A stretch of DNA of 18,824 bases. Source: Anaerolineaceae bacterium UBA6801. GTDB lineage: Bacteria > Chloroflexota > Anaerolineae > Anaerolineales > Anaerolineaceae. Below the pieces are notes generated by a model. That model was not told where the DNA came from, searched no databases, and worked only from the letters and a program-made list of their open reading frames with translations. Positions 7,876-15,512 of this stretch are shown in pieces. The stretch spans positions 10,640 through 29,463 of the forward strand of contig DKFH01000030.1 in the NCBI GenBank assembly GCA_002452315.1. The letters are read 5' to 3'. The translations under genes were made by a program, and so were the position numbers. Each line of letters starts with the position of its first letter. The first letter of the stretch is position 1.

Positions 7876-8697
7876 ATGCAAACCAGATCGTCTCTGCCCA
7901 ACCTTGAGAGGCTGTCCGTGGTGACAGCCACCATTATGCTCGCTTTTGCCCTGACACAGCTGATATCCTTTCCCGAACAAAGCCTTTCATTTTCACTTTT
8001 TGGCATTCTCATCGATGTTGTCTTGGATTTCAGCAGCATTGTGATTGCTTTTTCGGTGCTGTTGGCCGCGGCTGGCATGGATTGGTTGATCCAGTCTTAT
8101 CCTGAAGGGCTTCGTCTTGATAATCGTTGGGCTCATATGCGGCACTGGATTGTCCCGGTGATGACAGCGCTGGTGATCGGTGTGGCTTTGAATACTTTTG
8201 CTGGCAGCCTCTTATGGTGGGTGGTGTATATCCTGGGCAGTTTGTTATTGTTTGCAGTCTTGATTGCAGAATATAACGTGGCTGTTGCTGAGGATCAGTT
8301 TAATCCGTTGGCGGTAATTGGTTTGACCGCGCTGTCATTTGTGCTTTACCTGCTGCTGGCTATCGCCGTGTTTTCCGCCGGTACCCGCCTGTACATTCGA
8401 TTACCGCTGTTGGGGATCGGTGCGTTGATGGTGACCTCGCGGACGTTTTTTTTACGTTTGGGGAAACTGCACACCCTGTGGGCGATGGTGATCAGTTTGA
8501 TCCTCTCGGAGATTGTGGTTGGTTTTCATTATCTGCCATTGAACCCCACACAGCTGGGGCTATTGCTGGTGGGAATCGCCTACGCGCTCACCAGTATTGT
8601 CACCGCAATCAAAGAATCACGCACATCATGGGCATTATGGAGTGAGCCTGCCATGATGATGGGGTTGGTGCTGTTGATTAGTGTGATCTGGGCGTGA
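7876..8697 (+). CDS. Multi-pass membrane protein of unknown function
   Basis: The 273-aa protein is almost entirely hydrophobic, with seven or eight likely membrane helices (for example around residues 15-30, 38-68, 90-108, 110-132, 143-170, 173-190, 200-215, 222-240 and 252-272). A conserved-looking cytosolic loop LIQSYPEGLRLDNRWAHMRHW (about 71-91) carries most of the charge. I do not recognise the family and see no catalytic motif. No Shine-Dalgarno sequence precedes the ATG; a -10 element at 7864-7869 suggests a leaderless transcript. The gene ends only 2 bp from the stop of the converging hydrolase gene. Confidence 0.72.
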   Translation: MQTRSSLPNLERLSVVTATIMLAFALTQLISFPEQSLSFSLFGILIDVVLDFSSIVIAFSVLLAAAGMDWLIQSYPEGLRLDNRWAHMRHWIVPVMTALVIGVALNTFAGSLLWWVVYILGSLLLFAVLIAEYNVAVAEDQFNPLAVIGLTALSFVLYLLLAIAVFSAGTRLYIRLPLLGIGALMVTSRTFFLRLGKLHTLWAMVISLILSEIVVGFHYLPLNPTQLGLLLVGIAYALTSIVTAIKESRTSWALWSEPAMMMGLVLLISVIWA

Positions 8698-8699
8698 TT

Positions 8700-9542
8700 C
8701 TATTCGGCGTCTGGGTTGGCGTCTAAAGTTTGGAAGTAGAGGGCGTGTAAATTACGCCGGTGAAGCTCACTGGCCAGGCCGCCTAAGAGGATGCGACTTT
8801 TTCCACAGGCTTCAACCCCAATACTATCCAAAACCTCGAGGGGGTTTTTCCGCCGAATGGCGGTATTGACCGCTTTTTGAATCGCTTTTAGATAGGTGAT
8901 GTTGTCTTTTACTTTATCTTCGATTTCACCCCGCAAGATGATTTCTCCGTGACCCTGGATGATGTTTTCCAAGCCCATATCGACGAATTTTTCCACCGTC
9001 GCGATGTATTGATTAAGGTTTCCTTCGACGATAAAGGGGATGGGCATAAAGGCATCACCGGTGAATAAAATGCGATCTTCTTCTACCAGGACAGAGATCC
9101 CGTCCACAGAATGGCCCGGTGTAGGCATCATTTGCAGGTGTTTTTTCCCAACCCGCAGGCGTAAAGTGCCCTCTTGAAAGGTAATTTGCGGCGGGATGAT
9201 ATTGAGCTGTTTGTAAAGGGGATTGTCCTGACGGGCGACTTCGAGCGCGGACGGTGCCCGTTCGTTGAGCATTTTTCGGCACAGTTCATGGCCGATGATG
9301 GTAGCGCCCGGGAAGAAGCAATTTCCCCAACTGTGATCGGCGTGATGATGGGTGTTAATGACATAACGAACGGATAATTTGAGCTTTTTCTCGATATATT
9401 CGCGCATCGCCAGGCTTTCTTGCGGCATGAGCGTATCCACCACTACGGCCCATTTCGGCCCAGCAATTACCCCAGCTGAGACCTGCGCATATGTTTCACT
9501 TTGAAACCAATAAACGTTTTCAGATATGCGTTCGCGAAGCAT
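8700..9542 (-). CDS. MBL-fold metallo-hydrolase
   Basis: This metallo-beta-lactamase-fold hydrolase has the complete metal site. From the ATG at 9542 the motifs are THHHADH (His65, His67, Asp69, His70), TPGHS (His144), FTGDAF (Asp163) and IIQGHGE (His198). It has 280 aa, no signal peptide and a C-terminal helical extension (about 205-275). The substrate cannot be told: the fold covers glyoxalase II, lactonases, nucleases and others, and the C-terminal motifs of RNase J or Z are absent. The frame stays open to an ATG at 9590, but the promoter-like pair at 9579-9607 overlaps that stretch. The family pattern begins at RERISENVYWFQS, and AGGA lies about 9 nt before 9542, so I chose this start. 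Confidence 0.85.
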   Translation of the reverse strand: MLRERISENVYWFQSETYAQVSAGVIAGPKWAVVVDTLMPQESLAMREYIEKKLKLSVRYVINTHHHADHSWGNCFFPGATIIGHELCRKMLNERAPSALEVARQDNPLYKQLNIIPPQITFQEGTLRLRVGKKHLQMMPTPGHSVDGISVLVEEDRILFTGDAFMPIPFIVEGNLNQYIATVEKFVDMGLENIIQGHGEIILRGEIEDKVKDNITYLKAIQKAVNTAIRRKNPLEVLDSIGVEACGKSRILLGGLASELHRRNLHALYFQTLDANPDAE

Positions 9543-9578
9543 GTATCTAATCCTAATTGAAATATTTACTGCCTGCGA

Positions 9579-9607
9579 AGAATAGCACATCTCGAGTTAA
9601 AAGTCAA
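9579..9607 (-). promoter_or_regulatory. Promoter of the MBL hydrolase gene
   Basis: On the minus strand TTGACT (9602-9607) and TATTCT (9579-9584) are separated by exactly 17 bp. The predicted start of transcription is near 9572, downstream of the ATG at 9590 and upstream of the ATG at 9542, which supports the shorter protein. Confidence 0.6.
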
Positions 9608-9659
9608 AAAATCGCCCTCTAATGTGCTTTTGGGCAAAAACCCTGGATGAGCTTGTGAT

Positions 9660-9686
9660 ATTGTCTGTTAATTGGCGAGAGACAAT
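9660..9686. other. Perfect 7-bp inverted repeat between hydrolase and surface protein genes
   Basis: ATTGTCT at 9660-9666 is complementary to AGACAAT at 9680-9686 across a 13-nt loop. On the minus strand it lies about 80 nt beyond the surface-protein stop with no T-run. It could be a weak transcript end or an operator upstream of the hydrolase promoter. Nothing else is visible in 9608-9764. Confidence 0.3.
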
Positions 9687-9764
9687 TTCAGGGGATTATT
9701 CATGGCAACAACGGTTTGCTAATGCAGACATTGGACCTCTATGAGTGGCTTTAGGTTGGATTGA

Positions 9765-12380
9765 TTATGAAAAGCGGGATTTTGCCAAAAAGACGCTAAT
9801 TGCACCTAACAAGCTTAATCCGCTGGCAGCACCAACGATGATGAAAATCCAGCGGACAGTCTGCATGGGAAGTTCTTCTCCTTCCACGCCGCCGGTGGTT
9901 GGTGTTTCAGCAATGGGATCCTCCGTTTCAGGATCGGGGACCGGGTAGGGCGATGTGGGGTCCGGCGATTCTGGCTGTGGATAATCCTCCCATTGTCTGG
10001 TTCGTTCAAAATCGGGTTCAGGGTAACCATCGTCAAAATTGAAATCATCATCAATTGGATATCCGATGCCACCACCTGTGCCTTCGACAGTTGGACCGAA
10101 AGTGCGGATCTGAGTGGGACCGCCAACGGGTGTTGCTGTTCTGGGCTGGAAGAAAGGCGTGGGTGTTGCATAGCGGTAGAATGGCGTCGGTGACCGGTAG
10201 AAGAAGGGCGTGCGCGTGGGTAAGGGAGTTGCTGTGACCGTCGGGGTGGGTGTAGGCGTGAAGGTCATGGTCACCGTGGGTGTGGCAGTGGCCGTCAGGA
10301 CGCTCACCGGTCCATGGGTGGCAATCGATGCGCCGTTGATATCGATCACCTCGATTTTGTAATAATACGTTTTGGCAAAGGCGATCGTATCATCAGTGTA
10401 CTGATAAATACCACCGATGTAGGTATCACCAATGGCCGTGATCTGGTTGGATATGCGGGTATATGGTCCGGTGCTCGTTTCTGACCGCAGCACATAGAAG
10501 CCCCGCACATTGACTTCCCGGCTGGTGGTCCATTTGAGCAGGTTCTTGGTGCCATCGAATTGGGCTGTAAATTGGGTCAGGGTGATGCCGTCACTGAAGG
10601 GCAGACCGACCACAAAGGGTGTGTAATTTAAATCGCTGGAGATGCTTGGCCGACCGGTATTGTCGATCACGACCCGAATCTCTTTGGCGTCAAGATGGCA
10701 GGTGGTTTCCTGTCCGGATGCGCCGCCGGCGCCTGTCCCTTGCGGATTTTGCCCAACCCGGTCCCAGCCTTCGGTCGCCCAGGTGGCCGGGTCATACCAC
10801 AGGAGGGGGTATTTTGTGGGGTCGCCGCTGCCACAGTAATCGCTGGATTCAACCTGGCTGACGCAGTTGCTGTTCAGGTCATAGCGCAGTGCTAAGGTGA
10901 GATTGGTCGCCGCAGCATCCTCCGCGAGGAAGACATCATAGAAATTTGAACAGGGCTGGACATCTGTTGTCCCCACCAGGTAGAAGGGGATGTTGGAGGC
11001 GGCACCCTGACCGTGGTTGACGATAATCAGGTTGAAATCGCTGCCCGTGGTGCGCCTTGCGCCGATTTTCCCGTCAAAGGCATAGGACATGCTGTTGGTT
11101 ACGGGCAGCCTTTCAGCCTGGACCCCCGGACGATCCACCGCCAGCTGGATCTGTGCGCCCAGGCGTTTGCCATTGGTCATGTCACAGTTTTCAGCATTGG
11201 CGGTTGTTGTTTGGCCAGCGCCCCAATAATTGTGATTGGCTGTGCCATGCTCACTGCAATCGACCTGGTAGCCCGTTTTGTTGTTGAGGATGTTATTGGC
11301 ATAAATATTGACCTTACCGGTTTGATTACCAGAAGCGCGCAGGACGGCGTAGTTATCATTGTTGACAATGTGGTTGAAAGCCACGGTTACATCGCCGACT
11401 GTAACGTAAATGGCATGGTTGCCAGAGGCAAGGGTATTGTGCTCAATCTGGACAGGATCCGTGCTGTCGACTTCCAGCAGGGTGCGGGATGGGCTGAAAC
11501 AATTGCCATCGTTGATGGTTAATTCTGAAATTGTGCCGCCCTGGGTGATGGAGAGCATCGGGTCGCTGCACTGCGTGCCGATATAGGTGATCATGGCATG
11601 CGTGTGTCCCCGCAAGTGGACATATTTGTCGATCAACACCGTATGGCCTTTGATACTATAGTCTTCAAGGATGAGGATTTCGCCACCTGTTTCGACGGCC
11701 ATCACTGCATCCCGCAAACCGGTGCCGAGGCCTTCCGGGCGGTCATCCCCGGAGTTGACGTAGCAGGGCGAGAACGTCGCGCATGTCTCCGGGTCACTGG
11801 CGACGTATACGGTTTGCTCCAGCTCGGCCAGTTCGATGGGCAGGTTAAAAGTGCTTGTTTCGACCCAAGTGCTATTAATCAGGTCTGGTTCCAGGATCTT
11901 TACACGCACATTGCCATCCACCTCAGCGTCGGAGTGGATGTGCATGGCAAATTCGAGTTCGTCAGTGGATTCGGTGATCAGTGAGGCGTAAGCCCCTGCC
12001 AGCCATGTTTCATCTTCTTGTGCATTGTCGGCACAAATTGAATTTATCACCTGGCCTGGGGTATAGGTTTGACCGGAAACCAGGCCGGTCTCGGATATCC
12101 AGCCTGCTGAAAAATCTGCCCAGGGGCTATTGCCATCCTCCTGCCCAAACTTAGACGCGTAGATGCACACCTGAGTGTTCGGATTGGGTTTGAGGTTGGA
12201 TACTGTGAATTGAATGTTGAAATTCAGGCGTTGGCCGGGCGCACAACCGCTCTCAGGACATTGGGTGGGTGCGGTCAGGTCCAACCCGTCATCAGACGCG
12301 CGGGAAGCATGCACTGTAAAGAATAACAGCAACGCGAGGGTAAGGATGATGGGGGTAGCTAACCAAAAATATTTGCGCAT
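9765..12380 (-). CDS. Large membrane-anchored surface protein with beta-helix, FN3-like and Thr/Pro linker regions
   Basis: This 871-aa exported protein is probably displayed outside the membrane. A signal peptide (LATPIILTLALLLFFTVHASRA) ends near residue 28. A beta-sandwich-like part runs to about 230. Residues about 235-420 form a right-handed beta-helix-like segment (GHTVLIDKYVHLRG, NHAIYVTVGDVTVAFNHIVNN, VNIYANNILNN, NHNYWG). An FN3-like domain lies near 610-700 (LLKWTTSREVNVRGFYVLRS, TYYYKIEVIDING). Next come a Thr/Pro-rich linker (TPTPTPTVTATPLPTRTPF) and an acidic, Pro-rich stalk. The last 35 residues are one membrane helix (WIFIIVGAASGLSLLGAISVFLA) and a short basic tail. No LPXTG motif or catalytic residues are seen. 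The frame is open to an ATG at 12509, but the signal peptide and promoter support 12380. The ligand or role is unknown; adhesion or polymer binding is possible. Confidence 0.85.
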   Translation of the reverse strand: MRKYFWLATPIILTLALLLFFTVHASRASDDGLDLTAPTQCPESGCAPGQRLNFNIQFTVSNLKPNPNTQVCIYASKFGQEDGNSPWADFSAGWISETGLVSGQTYTPGQVINSICADNAQEDETWLAGAYASLITESTDELEFAMHIHSDAEVDGNVRVKILEPDLINSTWVETSTFNLPIELAELEQTVYVASDPETCATFSPCYVNSGDDRPEGLGTGLRDAVMAVETGGEILILEDYSIKGHTVLIDKYVHLRGHTHAMITYIGTQCSDPMLSITQGGTISELTINDGNCFSPSRTLLEVDSTDPVQIEHNTLASGNHAIYVTVGDVTVAFNHIVNNDNYAVLRASGNQTGKVNIYANNILNNKTGYQVDCSEHGTANHNYWGAGQTTTANAENCDMTNGKRLGAQIQLAVDRPGVQAERLPVTNSMSYAFDGKIGARRTTGSDFNLIIVNHGQGAASNIPFYLVGTTDVQPCSNFYDVFLAEDAAATNLTLALRYDLNSNCVSQVESSDYCGSGDPTKYPLLWYDPATWATEGWDRVGQNPQGTGAGGASGQETTCHLDAKEIRVVIDNTGRPSISSDLNYTPFVVGLPFSDGITLTQFTAQFDGTKNLLKWTTSREVNVRGFYVLRSETSTGPYTRISNQITAIGDTYIGGIYQYTDDTIAFAKTYYYKIEVIDINGASIATHGPVSVLTATATPTVTMTFTPTPTPTVTATPLPTRTPFFYRSPTPFYRYATPTPFFQPRTATPVGGPTQIRTFGPTVEGTGGGIGYPIDDDFNFDDGYPEPDFERTRQWEDYPQPESPDPTSPYPVPDPETEDPIAETPTTGGVEGEELPMQTVRWIFIIVGAASGLSLLGAISVFLAKSRFS

Positions 12381-12410
12381 GAGCGGATTGCGTTTCGTTG
12401 ACTTATTCCA

Positions 12411-12419
12411 ATTATACCA
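12411..12419 (-). promoter_or_regulatory. Extended -10 promoter of the surface protein gene
   Basis: The minus strand reads TGGTATAAT, a full extended -10. The predicted transcript start (about 12404) lies inside the longest open frame but 24 nt before the ATG at 12380, which supports that start. No clear -35 is found. Confidence 0.55.
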
Positions 12420-12620
12420 TTTGATTGTGCGCAAAATTTTATCGCTATGCTGGTTTGTGCGCTCTTTACTCGAGGGACGTTTTGGGCATGAAAAGGTAGT
12501 TTTGGCCATTAATTTTGATGGATAGAAGTTCCACTGCCACGGTTGATGTGATTAACCCAAGCTGATCGAGTATGATAATAATGGATTGGTTTTCCAGCCT
12601 CTGCAGACACGGGAGTATGT

Positions 12621-13502
12621 ATGATCTTTAGACTGCTCACAAAATCGCTCAAACCCTTGCGCTTGATCAGCCTGGTGATGACCTACCTGATGGGCGGCGG
12701 GCTGGTTCAGTATTTGCGAGAAATCAAAAGATGGTCAGTTTTCATCCAGGGCGGATTTTTCCTGGTGCTGGTGACCTTGAGCGTTGAATTATTATGCTTG
12801 CTGCAGTTCCTGGTTGAGCCAAAACACTGGCCAGAAGGGATGGATGCCAGGGGGGCAAAGCAGGCCCGGTTCATTATCGCCGCAATCGCCGCAACGTTTC
12901 TGACCGTGGCGACCACATTTCTGGTTACCTGGGTGCAGATGGGGGTTGTGTGGCAGGGGTTGGTGATTTTATTGCTGGCTTTGCTGGCCGTGGCCGGGGT
13001 TTATTATTTCTCCCTGGTTGCGGCATTTTTACGACCCTATAGATTGTTGGTTGAGGTCCTGCTATATGTAGCCTTCCCACCGGCGATGGCGTATTTTTTA
13101 CAATCCAACGACCTGCATCGCTATTTAACCATGGTGGTGATCAGCCTGGTGCCGGCTTACCTGGCAAATCGCATCCTCAGCTTGCTGGAAAGCTTTGGCC
13201 GTGACCACAAGTTTGAGGTTGAGACATTTGTCACGCGTTTGGGCTGGGAGAGCGCGATGTTTTTCCATAACGCATTGATTTTGATGACCTATTTCCTGTT
13301 TGCCCTGATCGCTGTGCTGGGCGTGCATTGGTTTATCATCTGGCCGGTCTTTTTGACTTTGCCGATTGGTTTGCTGGAAATATGGCTGATGGAGCGGGTA
13401 CGACGCGGGATGAAACCGCTGTGGCGAGTCATGCAGTTTGCGGCCGCTTGTGTGTTATTGATCCCTGTTTACCTGATCGGGTTTGCTTTTTGGATTCGCT
13501 AA
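12621..13502 (+). CDS. Membrane protein, possibly a degenerate UbiA-like prenyltransferase
   Basis: The 293-aa protein has seven to nine hydrophobic segments. Its opening (KPLRLISLVMTYLMGGGLVQYL) and the motif FEVETFVTRLGWESA near residue 200 resemble the start and the second conserved loop of the UbiA superfamily, which transfers prenyl groups to aromatic or other acceptors. In UbiA enzymes two Asp-rich motifs bind Mg-diphosphate. Here the first (NDxxD type) is not found; the corresponding region reads FLVEPKHWPEGMDARG. The second keeps only acidic residues in RDHKFEVET. It may therefore be a non-catalytic or divergent member, or unrelated. The ATG has GGGAG 5 nt upstream. No partner gene of quinone, haem or lipid synthesis is adjacent. 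Confidence 0.6.
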   Translation: MIFRLLTKSLKPLRLISLVMTYLMGGGLVQYLREIKRWSVFIQGGFFLVLVTLSVELLCLLQFLVEPKHWPEGMDARGAKQARFIIAAIAATFLTVATTFLVTWVQMGVVWQGLVILLLALLAVAGVYYFSLVAAFLRPYRLLVEVLLYVAFPPAMAYFLQSNDLHRYLTMVVISLVPAYLANRILSLLESFGRDHKFEVETFVTRLGWESAMFFHNALILMTYFLFALIAVLGVHWFIIWPVFLTLPIGLLEIWLMERVRRGMKPLWRVMQFAAACVLLIPVYLIGFAFWIR

Positions 13503-13591
13503 ACCCTGTACAAGACCAACAAAATGGCGAAAAAAAACCTTAAAATATAACTAACATTTTGAACTAATGATTGACCTTAAGGAGTCTGACT

Positions 13592-14053
13592 ATGGTACTG
13601 AAAGCTGGAGATAAAGCCCCTGAATTTGCGCTGACGGATAACGAAGGAAAGCTGCATAAATTATCCGATTATCAAGGCCAAACTATCGTGGTCTATTTTT
13701 ACCCCCGCGATAACACACCCGGTTGTACCACAGAAGCCTGTTCCTTCAGAGATGCCTATGCGGACTTTCGGGAGGCTGGCGTTGAGGTGATTGGCATCAG
13801 CCCCGACAGTGAAAAATCGCACTCAAATTTCATCTCGAGATTTGAGCTGCCGTTTGTCCTGCTGTCGGACCCGGACCACAGTGTCTGCGAGGCGTTTGGT
13901 GTGTGGGGACCCAAGAAGATGGCCGGGCGAGAATATGAAGGCGTATACCGGACGACCTTTATCATTGGCCCTGATGGGGTGATCAAAGAGGTGTTTGAAA
14001 AGGTGAAGCCCGCAGATCACAGCCAGGAGGTGCTGGCTGCGGTCAGGGCTTGA
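13592..14053 (+). CDS. bcp: Thioredoxin-dependent thiol peroxidase (peroxiredoxin, BCP/PrxQ type)
   Basis: This cytosolic peroxiredoxin reduces hydrogen peroxide and organic hydroperoxides with electrons from thioredoxin. It has 153 aa, the normal length of the BCP/PrxQ subfamily. The motif FYPRDNTPGCTTEAC contains the peroxidatic Cys45 and, five residues on, the resolving Cys50 typical of atypical 2-Cys members. Thr42 and Pro43 of the active-site motif are present, and the conserved Arg lies in YRTTFIIGPDG near residue 124. The ATG at 13592 has AAGGAG 7 nt upstream; the open frame extends seven codons further, but without a ribosome site. A strong terminator follows at 14132-14163. It is probably a single-gene transcript, since the preceding gene ends about 90 nt upstream. 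Confidence 0.95.
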   Translation: MVLKAGDKAPEFALTDNEGKLHKLSDYQGQTIVVYFYPRDNTPGCTTEACSFRDAYADFREAGVEVIGISPDSEKSHSNFISRFELPFVLLSDPDHSVCEAFGVWGPKKMAGREYEGVYRTTFIIGPDGVIKEVFEKVKPADHSQEVLAAVRA

Positions 14054-14078
14054 GGGACATAGCCATTTCTTTGACGGT

Positions 14079-14102
14079 CTGGCTGATGCTCTGATGAGCC
14101 AG
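14079..14102 (+). other. Minor hairpin after bcp
   Basis: CTGGCT 14079-14084 pairs with AGCCAG 14097-14102 with a 12-nt loop. It has no T-run and lies upstream of the real terminator; its role is unclear. Confidence 0.25.
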
Positions 14103-14131
14103 ATCTCCACCCTATAAGTGTGTGAATGCAT

Positions 14132-14163
14132 AAAGCTGCCCCGCTTACCGGGCAGCTTTTAGT
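14132..14163. terminator. Intrinsic terminator between bcp and rsfS
   Basis: A perfect 10-bp stem, AAAGCTGCCC 14132-14141 and GGGCAGCTTT 14150-14159, has an 8-nt loop and is followed by TTTTAGTTT. It ends bcp on the plus strand. On the minus strand the stem ends in TTT only, so it may also serve the rsfS transcript, less strongly. Confidence 0.85.
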
Positions 14164-14243
14164 TTACGATTGTCCTTCTTTGGTTGATTGGGGAGCAAAG
14201 AGTCTGTTGGCGGCTTTGATTTGTGTTTCCGCACAAGCGCGCC

Positions 14244-14588
14244 TTAAATCAGGCGCAGGATGATGTTGCCTTCAGACCACAACTCTTCAAGCCGGTAAAA
14301 ATCCCGCTGTTCAGGTGAGAACATGTGCACGACCACATCACCATAATCCAGCACAATCCAACCGGAATCTGATCGTCCCTGGGGCAGGGCTGTTTTGTGG
14401 AAATGGGTCTTGACTTCGCGGGCCAGTCCACTGGAAAGACTCTGCAGCATGCGGCTGCTGGTCCCGCTGACGATCACGAAATAATCTGTAAATGATGCAA
14501 TTTCCTTGATATCCAAAATGAGAATATCTTCCCCCTTCTTGTTCTCGAGAAAGTTGGCAATTTCTCTTGCTAATGATATTGATTCCAG
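14244..14588 (-). CDS. rsfS: Ribosomal silencing factor RsfS, apparent CTG start
   Basis: RsfS binds ribosomal protein L14 (uL14) on the 50S subunit and blocks subunit joining during starvation. The core reads FTDYFVIVSGTSSR, then GWIVLDYGDVVVHMFSPEQRDFYRLEELW, all typical of the family. A start at TTG (14516) would give only 90 aa and remove the first helix. Upstream in the same frame the sequence encodes ESISLAREIANFLENKKGED, the expected RsfS N-terminus, bounded by an in-frame TGA at 14592-14594. The only initiation-like codon in between that restores the full domain is CTG at 14586-14588, four to five nt after GAGGTG. I therefore annotate 114 aa from CTG. The gene follows thpR by 38 nt and is probably co-transcribed with it. 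nadD, a frequent neighbour, is absent. Confidence 0.9.
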   Translation of the reverse strand: MESISLAREIANFLENKKGEDILILDIKEIASFTDYFVIVSGTSSRMLQSLSSGLAREVKTHFHKTALPQGRSDSGWIVLDYGDVVVHMFSPEQRDFYRLEELWSEGNIILRLI

Positions 14589-14626
14589 GTTTCACCTCAC
14601 TTTATTGGTTTCGATTTGTGCTTGAA

Positions 14627-15202
14627 TTATACTTTATTCAGGGGAATTGACAGCAGGGTTGTATAATTTGGTCCTGAGGGGGTCAGCACGCTTTGATAGA
14701 GCTGCACCTGGTCGATGGTAACGGCCCCAAGAGGATCAACATTGAACTGAGATAGGGTTTGGCCGATGGATTTCACCATGGCTTGATCGGCCTGTCTGCG
14801 TACCCTGGCGATGGTCAGGTGGGGCGAAAAGGGCCGGCCTTCACGTTTGACATCCAGGGACGCCAGGTTTTTATCCAGCTGTGTATGGATTTTAATCAGA
14901 GGTTCGCCGCCGGTGATGCCCAGCCAAATCACCCGGGGGGTTTGCTTGTGCGGGTACATACCCAACCCGCCCACCTCAATGTCAAAGGGTGCCTGATCTA
15001 CGAGGGTGTTGACCAGGACTTCTTGAATCGGTTTGACCTTGTGTTCCCGAACTTCGCCGATGAACTTGACGGTCAGGTGCAGGTGTTCTGTTTGCACCCA
15101 GTTTAAGGCAACCGGCGGCGTTTTGGTTTTAAAAAAGGAAACGATTTGCTCAATTTTCAAAAGCATGTCCTGGGGGAAATCAATCGCTACGAAGATACGC
15201 AC
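14627..15202 (-). CDS. thpR: RNA 2',3'-cyclic phosphodiesterase (2H family)
   Basis: ThpR (formerly LigT) hydrolyses RNA 2',3'-cyclic phosphates and can join tRNA half molecules in vitro. The 191-aa protein has the two signature HxTx motifs of the 2H phosphoesterase family: HLTV (His42, Thr44) and HLTI (His128, Thr130). The opening MRIFVAIDFP and the strand VIWLGI are also typical. Start is GTG at 15202, with AAGGA about 10 nt upstream. It is the first gene of a minus-strand pair with rsfS. It is divergent from the 6S RNA candidate; the two promoters share the interval 15203-15346. Confidence 0.93.
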   Translation of the reverse strand: MRIFVAIDFPQDMLLKIEQIVSFFKTKTPPVALNWVQTEHLHLTVKFIGEVREHKVKPIQEVLVNTLVDQAPFDIEVGGLGMYPHKQTPRVIWLGITGGEPLIKIHTQLDKNLASLDVKREGRPFSPHLTIARVRRQADQAMVKSIGQTLSQFNVDPLGAVTIDQVQLYQSVLTPSGPNYTTLLSIPLNKV

Positions 15203-15331
15203 GGTTGGTAATTCCTTTTATTTACTCTCGGAACCAGTTAAAGATTACCATAATTCTGAAAATATTTGCTGCGGCACGTGTTTGTCTAGCTGAAATTTAA
15301 CATAAAGTATCTATTCAAGGTTATGGAAGTA

Positions 15332-15340
15332 TGGTATAAG
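15332..15340 (+). promoter_or_regulatory. Extended -10 promoter of the 6S RNA candidate
   Basis: TGGTATAAG at 15332-15340 is an extended -10. The seventh base after it is A15347, the first base of the closing stem of the predicted 6S RNA. The -35 region (TATTCA, 17 bp upstream) is weak. Confidence 0.55.
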
Positions 15341-15346
15341 TTAATT

Positions 15347-15512
15347 ACCCTGCTGTGTTCGTGATGCAGCATACCAGTTTTGGGCCAACACCCTTTACAA
15401 GCGTCGAACCTCCGTTCAGTGCCGCGATAGACCTGAGTCAAGGCGAATCTGACGGGTACGGCGAACCTGCGAAAGCAGGTTCAAAACTCAGCGGCACACG
15501 GCACGGCGGGGT
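15347..15512 (+). ncRNA. ssrS: 6S RNA (candidate)
   Basis: 6S RNA mimics an open promoter and sequesters housekeeping RNA polymerase holoenzyme. The 166-nt region folds by eye into the 6S layout. The closing stem is ACCCUGCUGUG 15347-15357 with CACGGCGGGGU 15502-15512 (11 pairs, two G-U). UUC follows on the 5' side, as in the GUUCG of known 6S RNAs. The second stem is GUGAUGC 15361-15367 with GCGGCAC 15491-15497 (one mismatch). An inner stem is AGUUUUG 15376-15382 with CAAAACU 15482-15488. A large bubble follows with a 3'-side hairpin, GAACCTGC-GAAA-GCAGGTTC (15463-15482), comparable to the GAACC hairpin in the 3' bubble of E. coli 6S. The apical stem is CCGTTCAG 15412-15419 with CTGACGG 15449-15455. 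No terminator follows directly; transcription probably runs to 15718 with processing. The call rests on structure, not on a covariance search. Confidence 0.72.

Noticed and set aside
9976..9984. Perfect DnaA-box sequence TGTGGATAA
   Set aside because: It is a single copy inside the surface-protein coding region; the only similar site (TTATCCACC, 6553-6561) lies within gyrB. No cluster or AT-rich stretch marks an origin.
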